DNA of 33,779 nt from Nemertoderma westbladi (taxonomy: Eukaryota; Xenacoelomorpha; Nemertodermatida; Nemertodermatidae). Location of the stretch: contig JAUCBJ010007425.1 of assembly GCA_032718475.1 (NCBI GenBank), positions 1 to 33,779 on the forward strand. Reading direction: 5' to 3'. The translations under genes and the position numbers were made by a program. Shown in pieces: positions 1 through 9,355 of this stretch; position 1 is the first letter of the stretch; each line of letters begins with the position of its first letter. The notes below the pieces were generated by a model that did no database searches, had not been told where the DNA came from, and saw nothing but the letters and a program-made list of their open reading frames with translations.

Positions 1-1
1 C

Positions 2-2959
2 AACTATATCGCTACGCAGTATCTAAACGCCTGGCTACCATTGGTTGGTGAGCGTGAGTTGGAGGTTGCGTGCCAACGTCTGGAATACAAGTTTTCTTTT
101 GAGATGGGACGGGAAGTTATGAGTCGCTATTTAGATACAGCAAATGGACGAGTTGCGTCCAACCAACGATTCCGTGATTTGGACCCCTCCCACCCTCAAT
201 CTACGAATCCATTTCCCATTCTGCAGGCACCAGTAAATAACCTTTCTAAAATACTCCTCAACCAGGACCAAAGAGACTTGCTCGGATTGGGGTTCACCTT
301 CATTCCATACCATGGTACAGCGCCCTCTGATGTTCTAGAGGCTAAGATTGACGTAGCCTCAGCAGCAACGAAAATTAGAACTAGATTTCGAAAATTGGTT
401 AATCCACCTATGGATGAACAATCAGAAACGCCCCCTCAAACATCTGGCCAACTGCATCGTGCCACCGAAGTCCCTGTAGCATCAAACACTTCTGCTACTC
501 CCAAGGTTAGTACTGCCACGCAACTATCTCATACTCGTTCGCAACCAACAACGGCCCGCAAAAAACTATTCCCAGCCGCGAATACAGATGCTTATGAACC
601 AACACCCCTTGTTGAGGTAATACAGGAGCTGAACAGAGCGAATCCACAGCCGGCTCCACGGACCCGACCCCGGGTAGACTGCAGTTTGCACCCAGATTTT
701 CCTTTGCAACTTGACCGCCGAGCTGGAGTTCTCATTCCTGACACACCTTCTTCGCGCACCCGTTCGAGAACAGCACAGGATTCAGTTAACTACAATCTGC
801 GAGGTAAGAGTAATTCTAGACTTAACGCCATCCCGCAGTCACCCCCTATTGCTGTTAAACCTCCTGATCCCCCTCACTTTAGCCATCCCCGTTGGGTAGC
901 GTCATCTGTAGACAGCGTTTCTGTTGAGAATATTATTTCTGGCTTGCACAGAGCAGTGCGAAGGGTCAATGTAGATAAACTTAATGAGGATGTACGCCCT
1001 AATATCACCCCAGCACAGCAGTTGGCTCTCAAACAACTCCGAAATAACAAGAATTTAGCATTCCTTAAAGGTGACAAAACTGGTAATATTATTTTATTGG
1101 ATAAATCTGCTAAGGAATATGAGATCCTTCGAATTTTGGGTGATAAGAAAACATATGAGAAACTACGCAAAGACCCTACTGCGCGATTTCGTGTTGAATG
1201 CCGATCGTTATTAGATTCCCTTGCTATTGGGAACCAACGGCTTCGCCATCACCTCTTCCCTAATACCTTCACTACCGGCCATATCTTTATAACTCTTAAA
1301 GACCATAAACCACGTGACGAATGGGTAACCCACCCTAATGGTGCCATAATCCCAAAAGGTAGACCTATTATATCTAATACGGACGCATTTTTTAAACCCT
1401 TATCCAAAATGATGCACTACTACCTGCACCCTTTAGTTACTACTGCCGATAACTATCTAAAAAGCTCTTTGGATCTCAAACAAACCATGCCTACAACAAC
1501 TAATAATTCCCATTTTACTTTAGTTACTATTGATGTAATCGACATGTTTACCGCCATCCCTCATGAATTGGGTATTGAGGCTACCATGCATGCACTTTCG
1601 GAGGATCCTACGTTACCTGAACGTTCTATTTTTACACCAACTCAACTCGCAGCAATTTTACGGTTTCTTTTATACCACAACTTTTTCTGTTACCAGAATA
1701 TGTACTACCTGCAAATCGCAGGAGCACCTATGGGCGGTCACCACAGTAGTGATTATTCTATAATCAGTTCGTACAAAGTACTCAAGAGGGCGTTAACTAT
1801 TTCGCTACGGACTCCTTCATTCTTTCGTACTCTGGTGGATGATAGTTTCGCAATTTACGATGAGCGACTAACTGATCAGCATTTCGAGTTCATGAAGACC
1901 GCATTCAATTCAGCGTGCAGGAATTTATATAATAGTGATGCCATCCAATTTACAATGGAGTACTCCCATGCTAGTGTCGACTACCTCGATCTAACGATAG
2001 CTGCTAATGCCTACACCCTTAGAACTCGTTTATTTAGAAAACCAATGGCTAATAAACTACCTATTATGTACTCTAGTTTCCACCATAAACCTACGTTACG
2101 GGCAGTGGTGAAATCGGAAATTTTGCGTATTCGCCGTTTAACTGACTCAAACCATTTGTTCACATGTTATAAACACCAGTACCTCGAGTTGTGTGAGAAT
2201 CGAGGCTATCCGCTGGATTTCCTCCTCTCCCTCCATGCATCAAACCCAACACCTCTTGGTCCAGTGCCGATCACGCAGCAGCCGTCTTTACCAACAGAGG
2301 GGGATGGTCCATCAGCACCCCAAAATTTGAATAAGACTACATCGAATGGGCCAAAATACACCTCTATATATCTCCCTACGACCCCACAGTTCCTGCCTGT
2401 CCTAGCGCCCGTTATCCGCAAATATAATGCTGACTTGCGTTCGCTAGGTATTAGTGTCCAAACGGTCCCGCGTAACCTCCCATCGTTAGGTAAACTGTTG
2501 ATCACCAAGTCCGAGCCAACTCTGCCTCTTGGTAATCACTCTTGCAATGGGCCTCGTTGCAAATGCTGCTCGGCCGTTCTAGACCAGCGCCGGACACCAT
2601 GGGGTGACCCCATCCATGGGAGATTTAACTGCAAATCATTTAATGTGATATATTTCATCAAATGTAAACTGCATCCACACTTGTGGTATCTCGGCCAGAC
2701 AGAACAGCGTTTGCATGAGCGCCTCCGAGGTCACCGTAGTGCCATAAATGACGCAGCTGGCAAGGGGCTAGGAGTCGATTTATCGAGTCCTGAAGTCTTG
2801 CTACTGCAACACTTTGTTATTTGTGGGATCGGTGCGCTCAATATTACATGTTCTAAAAGGTTTACTAACCACGAGCGTAGGATTCATTCTGAAGCGGTTC
2901 TAATTAACTTGCATCGCCCCCCACTTAACACTGTATTTCCCCGTATTGGTCTGTACTAA
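2..2959 (+). CDS. Penelope-like reverse transcriptase with C-terminal GIY-YIG endonuclease (5' partial)
   Basis: This frame is open from the first bases of the window, and position 41 is a TTG, so the true start lies upstream. The first in-frame ATG is near 104. Numbering from 41, a Pro/Ser/Thr-rich N-terminal part precedes the PLE fingers region. The RT core follows: motif A DVIDMFTAIP (~500), motif B GAPMGGHHSSD (~565) and catalytic motif C LVDDSF (~600). Next comes FRKP, typical of the PLE thumb. A Cys cluster, CNGPRCKCC (~840), precedes a GIY-YIG nuclease domain with VIYFIKC (~870), YLGQT (~885), an RLRGHR arginine and a late HSEAVLI glutamate. PLE proteins copy their RNA at a nick made by the GIY-YIG domain. 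Over 970 codons have no stop or frameshift, so this copy could be functional. The C-terminal nuclease separates it from EN-lacking and N-terminal-nuclease PLE groups; its exact clade is unresolved. Confidence 0.93.
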   Translation, partial: NYIATQYLNAWLPLVGERELEVACQRLEYKFSFEMGREVMSRYLDTANGRVASNQRFRDLDPSHPQSTNPFPILQAPVNNLSKILLNQDQRDLLGLGFTFIPYHGTAPSDVLEAKIDVASAATKIRTRFRKLVNPPMDEQSETPPQTSGQLHRATEVPVASNTSATPKVSTATQLSHTRSQPTTARKKLFPAANTDAYEPTPLVEVIQELNRANPQPAPRTRPRVDCSLHPDFPLQLDRRAGVLIPDTPSSRTRSRTAQDSVNYNLRGKSNSRLNAIPQSPPIAVKPPDPPHFSHPRWVASSVDSVSVENIISGLHRAVRRVNVDKLNEDVRPNITPAQQLALKQLRNNKNLAFLKGDKTGNIILLDKSAKEYEILRILGDKKTYEKLRKDPTARFRVECRSLLDSLAIGNQRLRHHLFPNTFTTGHIFITLKDHKPRDEWVTHPNGAIIPKGRPIISNTDAFFKPLSKMMHYYLHPLVTTADNYLKSSLDLKQTMPTTTNNSHFTLVTIDVIDMFTAIPHELGIEATMHALSEDPTLPERSIFTPTQLAAILRFLLYHNFFCYQNMYYLQIAGAPMGGHHSSDYSIISSYKVLKRALTISLRTPSFFRTLVDDSFAIYDERLTDQHFEFMKTAFNSACRNLYNSDAIQFTMEYSHASVDYLDLTIAANAYTLRTRLFRKPMANKLPIMYSSFHHKPTLRAVVKSEILRIRRLTDSNHLFTCYKHQYLELCENRGYPLDFLLSLHASNPTPLGPVPITQQPSLPTEGDGPSAPQNLNKTTSNGPKYTSIYLPTTPQFLPVLAPVIRKYNADLRSLGISVQTVPRNLPSLGKLLITKSEPTLPLGNHSCNGPRCKCCSAVLDQRRTPWGDPIHGRFNCKSFNVIYFIKCKLHPHLWYLGQTEQRLHERLRGHRSAINDAAGKGLGVDLSSPEVLLLQHFVICGIGALNITCSKRFTNHERRIHSEAVLINLHRPPLNTVFPRIGLY

Positions 2960-4924
2960 AACATGTGAACTTTGTTTTGTATATTCTACTTAGGATTTTG
3001 TATTAATCAGTTTGGTTTTATTTTATATCTTATTGTTTTGCTAACTATGTGGCTCGCCCCACATGCCCGCCTTAATGATAATTTCACCTCCAGTCATACA
3101 GCTGCTATTTGCTTTTTGAATAGCTGGCCCCTCTGGATATTTACCCTATGGCGTAGTTAGTATTACTCAATTCTGTTAGTTTTATTTAATTAATTTTAAA
3201 GATTTTATTACTGCTTTTATTTCTGAGGTTTTTTTATATGTTTTTATACACATGTCATTCGTATACACTATATCACTGTTGTTTTATTATTTTATCAGCC
3301 TTTATTTGTTTTTATAGATATTCTACTTAATAGCAGGATAGGGTACACCATTGGTTTAGTTTTTATTTACTATTAAATTTTTTAAAAGTTTTTCACATTT
3401 TAATACCTTTATTTTAAATTTTGATTTGAGTTAGTTTTGGTGTATTATGAATTTCCGATATAATTTCAAACAATGCTCAACTTCTTCTACCGGTCTGCCA
3501 CTTTACACAGCTAATATCTTTATTAAAATAGTCATAACTACTATACAGTACCATAACGGTATCGGTTTTGTATATATCTTTGTAGGTTTTGAATTGGTTG
3601 TTTTAGTTAAATTATATTAATATTGTGTTTAAAATAATATACCACTGAAGACGCGCGGGAAGCGTGAAATAGCTATATGGTAAACTAACAATATTTTATA
3701 TTAGCCGTGGCTCAAGACCCTTACTCGTCATTAATATTTATAATTTGAGTATGCTTACGCCACGAAAGGCATCGTTCCATTACATTAACTCGCTTGACTT
3801 TAACAGTGGATAACTCTTATACATTTCACACAATGATATAATTAAATTATTGAATAAATTACAACGCTTTCTGTAATTTTTAGCCGAACTGCTCTCTCTA
3901 CGATTCTCTACCCGGCTGCACGCGAGAATGGAACCCGGTATGCGGCACAGACGGGCAGACATACGGCACTCTGTGCGTTCTTTGCCAACACAGGAGAACA
4001 AATCTCGTGAATATTTCTCATAAGGGATCCTGTTGAGGGAATACAAGCTGAATGGAAGAGTGGAGCTTTTTGAAACTATAAACAAATACATTGATTAACT
4101 CAAATGTACACCTGTGTAGGCCTAGTTACTCGTTAGACAATAAAAGTAACATTATAATATATACGAAATACACCTATGCTCCACATATTGTAATTAGTTA
4201 TTAGATAAAGTAACTTAAAGTAACTGTTATTCTTTAAATAAAAAAATAAAATTCAACAACTGCTCAAGTATTTCAAAATGGAGGTGGGGTCATTAGTAGC
4301 GACAGGGAAAAACACCCGAAGACCTTGGTATTATCTTTCGTCTCTGTATATGATGGAAAAACATGCAAAATACGAGCTCCCATATATCTCAGCTATTTCT
4401 TAAAAGTGTATCAAATGCATAATATATATAAACCCATCAAGCAGTTCAGTAATAAAAAGATCTGAATATTTACTAGAAAGCAATGCTGAAAATAAAAAAA
4501 ACCTAAAAAGCACTATATAGAAAGCGAGAAGGCAATGAATTTTCCTTTAGTTTTTGTCTTTAATTTTTAAATTGTTATTATGAGAAATAATAGGCACATC
4601 AATTTGATTGTGAAACGATTAAATTTAATTCGCTAAAAAGAAAAGAGACAAACTGCCTCAATATTACAATGGATCAGAGTCAACAATTTGTGTGGGATAT
4701 GACATAATTGATAAAATATACCAAATATGGTTGATTAATTAGTATTAAAATAGTCTATACAATGACAATCGAATGGTTTTGTTTGCTACAACTTGGTTTG
4801 GTTACATTTACACTAAAGTATTGCAAACACATTGCTTAATATTTTCGAGTCGACGTTACTGTATAAGCTGAGATAATAATACTGATAATATCCATCGCAA
4901 CCAGTAAACAACACTTTGGTAGAT
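2960..4924. other. AT-rich non-coding stretch between the PLE frame and UHRF1
   Basis: Apart from the ribozyme candidate near 3640, no gene is supported here. The short frames present have no recognisable domains and skewed, AT-driven composition. The left part is probably the PLE 3' end and the right part the UHRF1 3' flank or untranslated region. No clear AATAAA was found on the minus strand just downstream of the UHRF1 stop, although ATTAAA-type hexamers occur (for example at 4624-4629, reversed). No poly(A)-derived run was seen that would mark a retrocopy tail. Confidence 0.5.
3640..3682 (+). ncRNA. Candidate type I hammerhead ribozyme in the PLE 3' region
   Basis: The catalytic core can be laid out by eye. 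Stem I pairs TACCA (3640-3644) with TGGTA (3678-3682), five Watson-Crick pairs. CTGAAGA (3645-3651) fits the CUGANGA core box. Stem II is CGC (3652-3654) with GCG (3662-3664) and a 7-base loop. GAAA (3666-3669) fits the second core box. A very short stem III (AT/AT, loop AGCT) leads to U3676-A3677, an allowed NUH cleavage site directly before stem I. Minimal stem III hammerheads are known from Penelope-like elements. One imperfection is T3665 between stem II and GAAA, which either bulges or pairs with A3651. Activity is inferred, not shown. Confidence 0.6.
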
Positions 4925-7429
4925 TTAACTTTTCAGAATGGGAAACAATTCAGTCAGAACATCCTGAAACTCGGCGTTAGTTACTGCTTTGTAATCGGGA
5001 GCCAAATCAAAACGACATGTGGGACAACGGCGGTCGCCGCTATCGAAAGCACGTCGAAGGCATCCCACACACACATTGTGTAAACAGGGTAGGGTGGCTG
5101 GCTTCCTGGGTATATCCTGACAACAGACACAGATAAAGGCATCCTGAACACGTTGTAGGAAATGCTGGTGGTTCTCATTGGACGTCGCAAGGCATCTCCA
5201 CATCTTCTTATTAACCGAATCCAATTCAATAAGATCTTTTATAGCTGGGGGTAAATTATAAACTCGGACTTTAGGTTTCTTCGTTGTGTTCGATATAACA
5301 TCCTCATCTCGTTTGCGTTTCGAATTGGTTGGTGTTTCATTTTTATTCTCCTTTCCCTCAGGGTACTGAAGTTGGAGCCCCAACTCTTCGATCCTTTTTT
5401 TACCGAGTTGTGTCCACGGTGCCGGGACTTCGTCATCTCTTCGAAAGAAATAACGCCAAATAATGAACCCCGACGGTCCTTTTTCTGGCCAATATCGAAC
5501 TAGCTTGTAGATTCCATCATAACGAACTCCTAATGCGGGAGCAAACTTCGAGTGCTTGTTCTTTGCAGACCGGACAACTCGGACTGGCTTTCCGGCACGC
5601 CAGTTCTCTGCTTTTGCGCCCCTCTCATTTTTTGGCGCATTGCAAACTAAAGCTAGTGCGAGATTACTCGCAGTAAGCAACTGATCCTTACTCTGCACAT
5701 TGGTGCGTTTATTGCCACTGAGGTCCCTCCCTCCAGACCCACTATAGTAGAACTCTTCTCCATCATCTCTGTCCCCTTCATAACCTCCGCTAAGAACAAT
5801 AGAAAAAGCACCTACACTCTGTTTGCCATGTATTCCTGATACTGGAGGTCTGTGCACTCCAGCCTCTGAGCACTGCAGACGGTACATCCAGCTGGAGCCC
5901 ACCTCAACTCCTGGTATTGGTCCAAAGTGGTTTGTATTTACTATAGTACACACCTTGGTGCGTCCAGAGCACGCCATCCCAGAGCCCCAGTCCCGTTGCC
6001 CTTTACTCGTGGCTGATGGCATCTTACTCTTCTTCAGACTCTTTGGTAATGCCTTTCCGGCATTAACCACAGCATCAACATCATGCTTGCATTCATCGCA
6101 ATAATAGTCCCCTTCTGGGACACACTGAAGTGGGGGATTCAAACAGTAGATGTGGATTGCTGCATCGCATTCATCACACATAATCGTCTCTTTGAGGTGT
6201 TCTTTAATTCCGCACACCTTACAACTGCAACTGGTGCATCTACTCAAACGCTGGTCCAAACAATCCTCACACTCGGGTTTATTGTAACGAAAGTCCATCC
6301 CCTCATCATACTCACCCAATAACGGGTCCATTGGGTCTTCCAATCGGTATACCTCATCCATGAACTCAATATGAGCCCCTGAAACTGGTTCCAATATGGC
6401 CCCCCTGAGGATTTCCCCAGTCAGGTTGCGTTTCTTTCTAGAACCAATCGATTTCTTGGATACCACTAATGTGTACCAATAGCCCCTTTCCTTGGCATCC
6501 CCTGGATTGTAATTAACCATAATCTTGTCACCTTCTGCGACATTGCCGAAGTCAACCAATCGACAACACCTCGGAATGATGTCACACAATCCAAGTGTCT
6601 CATCTTGCAGTTCCTCATCTGCTGCAGTGTATTTAACTTTATAATTATATAGGTGTTCAGAAGAAGCTGCGATCCCATCAATGGATGTAATACCAGTGAC
6701 TCCATTAACAGGTTCAATCTTGGTGAATCCATTAATGGGATCAATCTCAGTAACTCCATTAATGTGTTCAACCTCGGCGACCTCATTATCCATGCCACAA
6801 TTAACAGATTCACTCTCAGCAGCTCTATTCATTTGTTTAACCTCAGTGGACCCAATATCAGGGTCAATACCATCGACTCCATCAATGGGTTGAATATCAG
6901 TAACACTGGTTTCTCCATTAGGCACAATTGATGCAATCTCTCTCATCCCATTACAGGGACTGGGAACAGAAGAAATATTATGGACCCCCACAGGAACTGC
7001 TGGAATCTCGTTGACCCCATTAACAGGTATAATCTCAGTTATTTCAGCAAGGTACCAACAACCAAGATCTTTGAGACGAGCATCCACCGATTGTCCCACT
7101 TTAAATAGCGCGCCTGGGAATTTATCATCAGCTCCTTCGTGGGGGAGGTTATCGGTGGGGTTTACAACTTCTGGCTCTTCAACTGTTTCTGACTCATCTT
7201 GGACAACAATTGGTCGGACCATCAACAGAACGACATTGTTGAACTGAACATCATAGTCAAATAGCGTGTGGTTATCTTCCAGCTGTTTACCGGCAAATAA
7301 AAGTCTCTGGCGCTCACAAGGAACATTCAATTCCTTAGATATTCGTTTTCTAAGATCATTTATCTTTGTTAACTTCGATAAATCATCAATAGCAACTTCC
7401 TTTGAGTCTTTTCTTATTCGGATCCTCAT
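4925..7429 (-). CDS. UHRF1: UHRF1-type E3 ubiquitin ligase and methyl-DNA reader, single exon
   Basis: The 834-residue protein has the full UHRF1 order: ubiquitin-like domain (1-73), tandem tudor (109-365), PHD finger (395-449), SRA domain (475-690), basic spacer (KRKR at 704, KKPK at 717) and a C-terminal RING (C767, C770, C782, H784, C787, C790, C802, C805). The PHD keeps MCDECD, which in the family reads unmodified H3R2. The SRA keeps the YDG box (YDGIYK) and the SGNKRT finger that reads hemimethylated CpG. In animals UHRF1 binds hemimethylated DNA after replication, ubiquitinates histone H3 and recruits DNMT1 in the nucleus. The start has A at -3 and matches the start of the ubiquitin fold. 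Oddities: there are no introns, although vertebrate UHRF1 is multi-exon; tudor 1 carries a ~130-residue insertion (134-262) with 9-residue repeats; and the third cage aromatic appears to be Ala270. UHRF2 is the alternative name; an invertebrate single-copy UHRF is likely. Confidence 0.96.
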   Translation of the reverse strand: MRIRIRKDSKEVAIDDLSKLTKINDLRKRISKELNVPCERQRLLFAGKQLEDNHTLFDYDVQFNNVVLLMVRPIVVQDESETVEEPEVVNPTDNLPHEGADDKFPGALFKVGQSVDARLKDLGCWYLAEITEIIPVNGVNEIPAVPVGVHNISSVPSPCNGMREIASIVPNGETSVTDIQPIDGVDGIDPDIGSTEVKQMNRAAESESVNCGMDNEVAEVEHINGVTEIDPINGFTKIEPVNGVTGITSIDGIAASSEHLYNYKVKYTAADEELQDETLGLCDIIPRCCRLVDFGNVAEGDKIMVNYNPGDAKERGYWYTLVVSKKSIGSRKKRNLTGEILRGAILEPVSGAHIEFMDEVYRLEDPMDPLLGEYDEGMDFRYNKPECEDCLDQRLSRCTSCSCKVCGIKEHLKETIMCDECDAAIHIYCLNPPLQCVPEGDYYCDECKHDVDAVVNAGKALPKSLKKSKMPSATSKGQRDWGSGMACSGRTKVCTIVNTNHFGPIPGVEVGSSWMYRLQCSEAGVHRPPVSGIHGKQSVGAFSIVLSGGYEGDRDDGEEFYYSGSGGRDLSGNKRTNVQSKDQLLTASNLALALVCNAPKNERGAKAENWRAGKPVRVVRSAKNKHSKFAPALGVRYDGIYKLVRYWPEKGPSGFIIWRYFFRRDDEVPAPWTQLGKKRIEELGLQLQYPEGKENKNETPTNSKRKRDEDVISNTTKKPKVRVYNLPPAIKDLIELDSVNKKMWRCLATSNENHQHFLQRVQDAFICVCCQDIPRKPATLPCLHNVCVGCLRRAFDSGDRRCPTCRFDLAPDYKAVTNAEFQDVLTELFPILKS
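6656..6763 (-). repeat. 27-bp coding minisatellite in the UHRF1 tudor insertion
   Basis: Residues 223-258 of the UHRF1 protein read as four consecutive 9-residue units of the pattern [I/V]-[N/D]-G-x-x-x-I-x-x (INGVTEIDP, INGFTKIEP, VNGVTGITS, then a decayed unit). Looser copies occur nearby (VNGVNEIPA at 136, IDGVDGIDP at 182). The unit is 27 bases, so length changes keep the frame. It lies in the loop of the first tudor domain, which is variable in the family. Confidence 0.8.
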
Positions 7430-8039
7430 TCTTCAGTAGGAATACTGGAATACCGGTCCGGTAACTGGTCTCGGAAATTATTTTCCAATTATTTTCCACT
7501 TGCATTCAGGACCTACCACTGCTGCACTGTACCAGTCCTCAGTCCACAGTGCGTATGCGTAAGTAGTCCTACAGAAGTATGTACAGATGTACGGGGTACT
7601 ACCATTATGTACTACTAGGGTGGTCTAAACTTATATGTTCAGATATTGTAATATTGTACCTATAGGCCTATGTCAGTATGTAGATGTAGGCAGTAGGCCT
7701 ACAGGTAGGCCCTATATCAGTATATGGGTGATAATGAATAAATACAGAAATAAACATTTGCGATCCGAAAAAAACCTTTTTCGAATTTCAACTGGATTCG
7801 CACATCAAATGTCATCAAAAAATGGGTCTAAACTTTGGTAGATAAGATAGGGGTACCAAATTTTTTGATAATTATTGATATCAGGAACTAGCAGACTAAA
7901 GTGCCACAGGCTGACAGGCACATGGAAAAATGCGCTTGGCTGCTTGGCGCAAGCCGCAAGTGAGTCATATCAGCATATTCTACGGTGGCTGATTGCGGCC
8001 ATACTTATTTCTCTCTTTTCAGGCACCCTGGCAGCTGGC

Positions 8040-8330
8040 ACCTCTGGCATCTGGAAAAATATTAACTGATTAAGTCAAGTATTGTGTATTGTATTCAGGT
8101 ACCGCGTACCGGTATTACAATTACATTACCGTACAGCCGTATGTAGGCGTATGCCCCCTATTGATAGGCGCACTTCTGGAAAATATTACCTCAATTAAGT
8201 CACATCTGGAAAAATAGTATGGTAAGTCAATTAAGTTAGGCCTACCTCAGGAAAAATATTACCGGTAGGCCTAAGTCTGTAAGTCGATTAAATAACCTCT
8301 GGAAAAATATAAGTCAGTTAACATAACAGG
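8040..8330. repeat. Degenerate repeat of a CTGGAAAAATATTA ... AAGTCAATTAA unit
   Basis: About five imperfect copies of a 30-50-bp unit occur at ~8050, 8176, 8207, 8250 and 8298. Each begins with a variant of CTGGAAAAATATTA and is followed by an AAGTCAATTAAG-like segment. Spacing is irregular, so this is an old or interspersed tandem repeat rather than a fresh array. Confidence 0.6.
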
Positions 8331-8702
8331 TTACAGCTTACAGGGCTAAACTGTTAAAGCAAGGCTGCAAGGTACCGTAGGCTAAGTCCAAACTGTCATT
8401 TACAGTAGGCCAGTAGGCTAATTTTTGTTATGGTACTTTAGAATAATTTGAAATTGCTAATAGCTGTATACAGGTATAGTACTCTGGTACTGTAGTATAG
8501 TATAGGCTTATGGCTTACCGGTAGCAGGAAAGATGGGAGATCTACTGATCTAACCTTTGAGTTTCATACAGTACCGGTACAGCAGTAGGCCTAGTGTGAT
8601 ACAGTACTGCAGTACTACTGAGTAGTAATATAAATAAGGCAGTGATTTTTCATGTCCCTTTATTTGACTTTTTTTGTCCTCCTTTTTTTACGAATTGTGC
8701 AT

Positions 8703-8755
8703 AATGACATTTGTTGTCCTTTTAATGACTTTTGTTGTCCTTTTAATGACTTTTT
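8703..8755. repeat. 21-bp tandem repeat
   Basis: Units starting with AATGAC at 8703, 8724 and 8745 share AATGACTTTTGTTGTCCTTT at an exact 21-base period. The third unit is partial. A more degraded T-rich copy precedes them. Confidence 0.75.
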
Positions 8756-9158
8756 ATGTACATGTATTTCTTCAAACTGTCAGACTACTGATTTCTAGAC
8801 TGTCAGACAGTTCATTTCAACATGCCTATGCCAAAACATTCAAAATTTGTTGATTTCTGGTCTGTCGGACAGTTTAATGTTTAATGTTTAATGTTTTAAC
8901 GTAATTTCGACACAGAGAAGCATGCACAAATACATAATAATAATAATAGAAAACCTAGTTATTGTATCATATAATTGAGTATGAAACGTAAGTGTGCAGT
9001 GAAACTCTGTGAAGATGGCAGCTGATCGGGTAGACCCATTATTACAACCACCAAGTTCACATAGTTTAACATTTACATACGATTATATAGAGCTAAGGAT
9101 AGAAAATGCATATTAATTTACAGATACAAAGCTACATACAGACATACATAGTAACAAG

Positions 9159-9220
9159 ACATTAGCATATATAGTAACATACATTAGCATATATAGTAAC
9201 ATACATTAGCATACATATAA
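9159..9220. repeat. 22-bp tandem repeat, about three copies
   Basis: ACATTAGCATATATAGTAAC plus two further bases recurs at 9159, 9181 and 9203 with a 22-base period. The first two units are identical and the third diverges after ten bases. Confidence 0.85.
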
Positions 9221-9312
9221 ATCCTACAGTAGGCCTAGTAAAGAAATTTAAAAACTACTGTATGGCACACATACTGTACATTAGAAATAGAAAATATAAA
9301 AACTGGATATGA

Positions 9313-9354
9313 GGATTTTAATTCGGCCAAATTAATTTTAATTTTAATTCGGCC
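9313..9354 (-). repeat. Short repeat at the LINE 3' terminus
   Basis: On the minus strand GGCCGAATTAAAAT occurs twice, separated by further AATTAAAATT-like sequence, just after the LINE stop codon. Short simple repeats at the 3' end are typical of CR1/L2-type LINEs, which lack poly(A) tails. This marks the likely 3' terminus of the element. Confidence 0.6.
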
Positions 9355-9355
9355 C

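Larger units (their letters stand above)
1..3780 (+). mobile_element. Penelope-like retroelement, 5'-truncated by the window edge
   Basis: A Penelope-like element (PLE) occupies the left edge. It consists of the RT/GIY-YIG coding frame, whose stop ends at 2959, followed by an AT-rich 3' region holding a candidate hammerhead ribozyme near 3640. PLEs are known to carry hammerhead motifs in their terminal repeats (pLTRs), which supports counting the 3' region to about 3.7 kb as part of the element. The right boundary is not defined by any visible terminal repeat, so 3780 is an estimate. The upstream pLTR would lie outside the window. Confidence 0.75.
7430..9310. other. AT-rich intergenic region with degenerate short repeats
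   Basis: No coding frame with recognisable content is present. The UHRF1 promoter should lie at the left end, but no specific promoter element could be identified. The region is scattered with palindromic words such as TAGGCCTA and ACCGGT, and with the three short tandem repeats listed separately. The remaining sequence looks like degraded repetitive DNA. Confidence 0.5.

Noticed and set aside
41-43. TTG at 41 as the start of the Penelope-like protein
   Set aside because: The frame is open to the window edge, so TTG is just the first alternative codon; the real start lies upstream.
3780-4091. 103-codon minus-strand frame as a small gene
   Set aside because: No domain, signal or conserved motif was seen, and its length is not unusual for chance in this region.
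7115-7135. CTGATGA on the minus strand as a second hammerhead core
   Set aside because: It lies inside the UHRF1 coding region and no matching stem II, GAAA and cleavage site arrangement was found.
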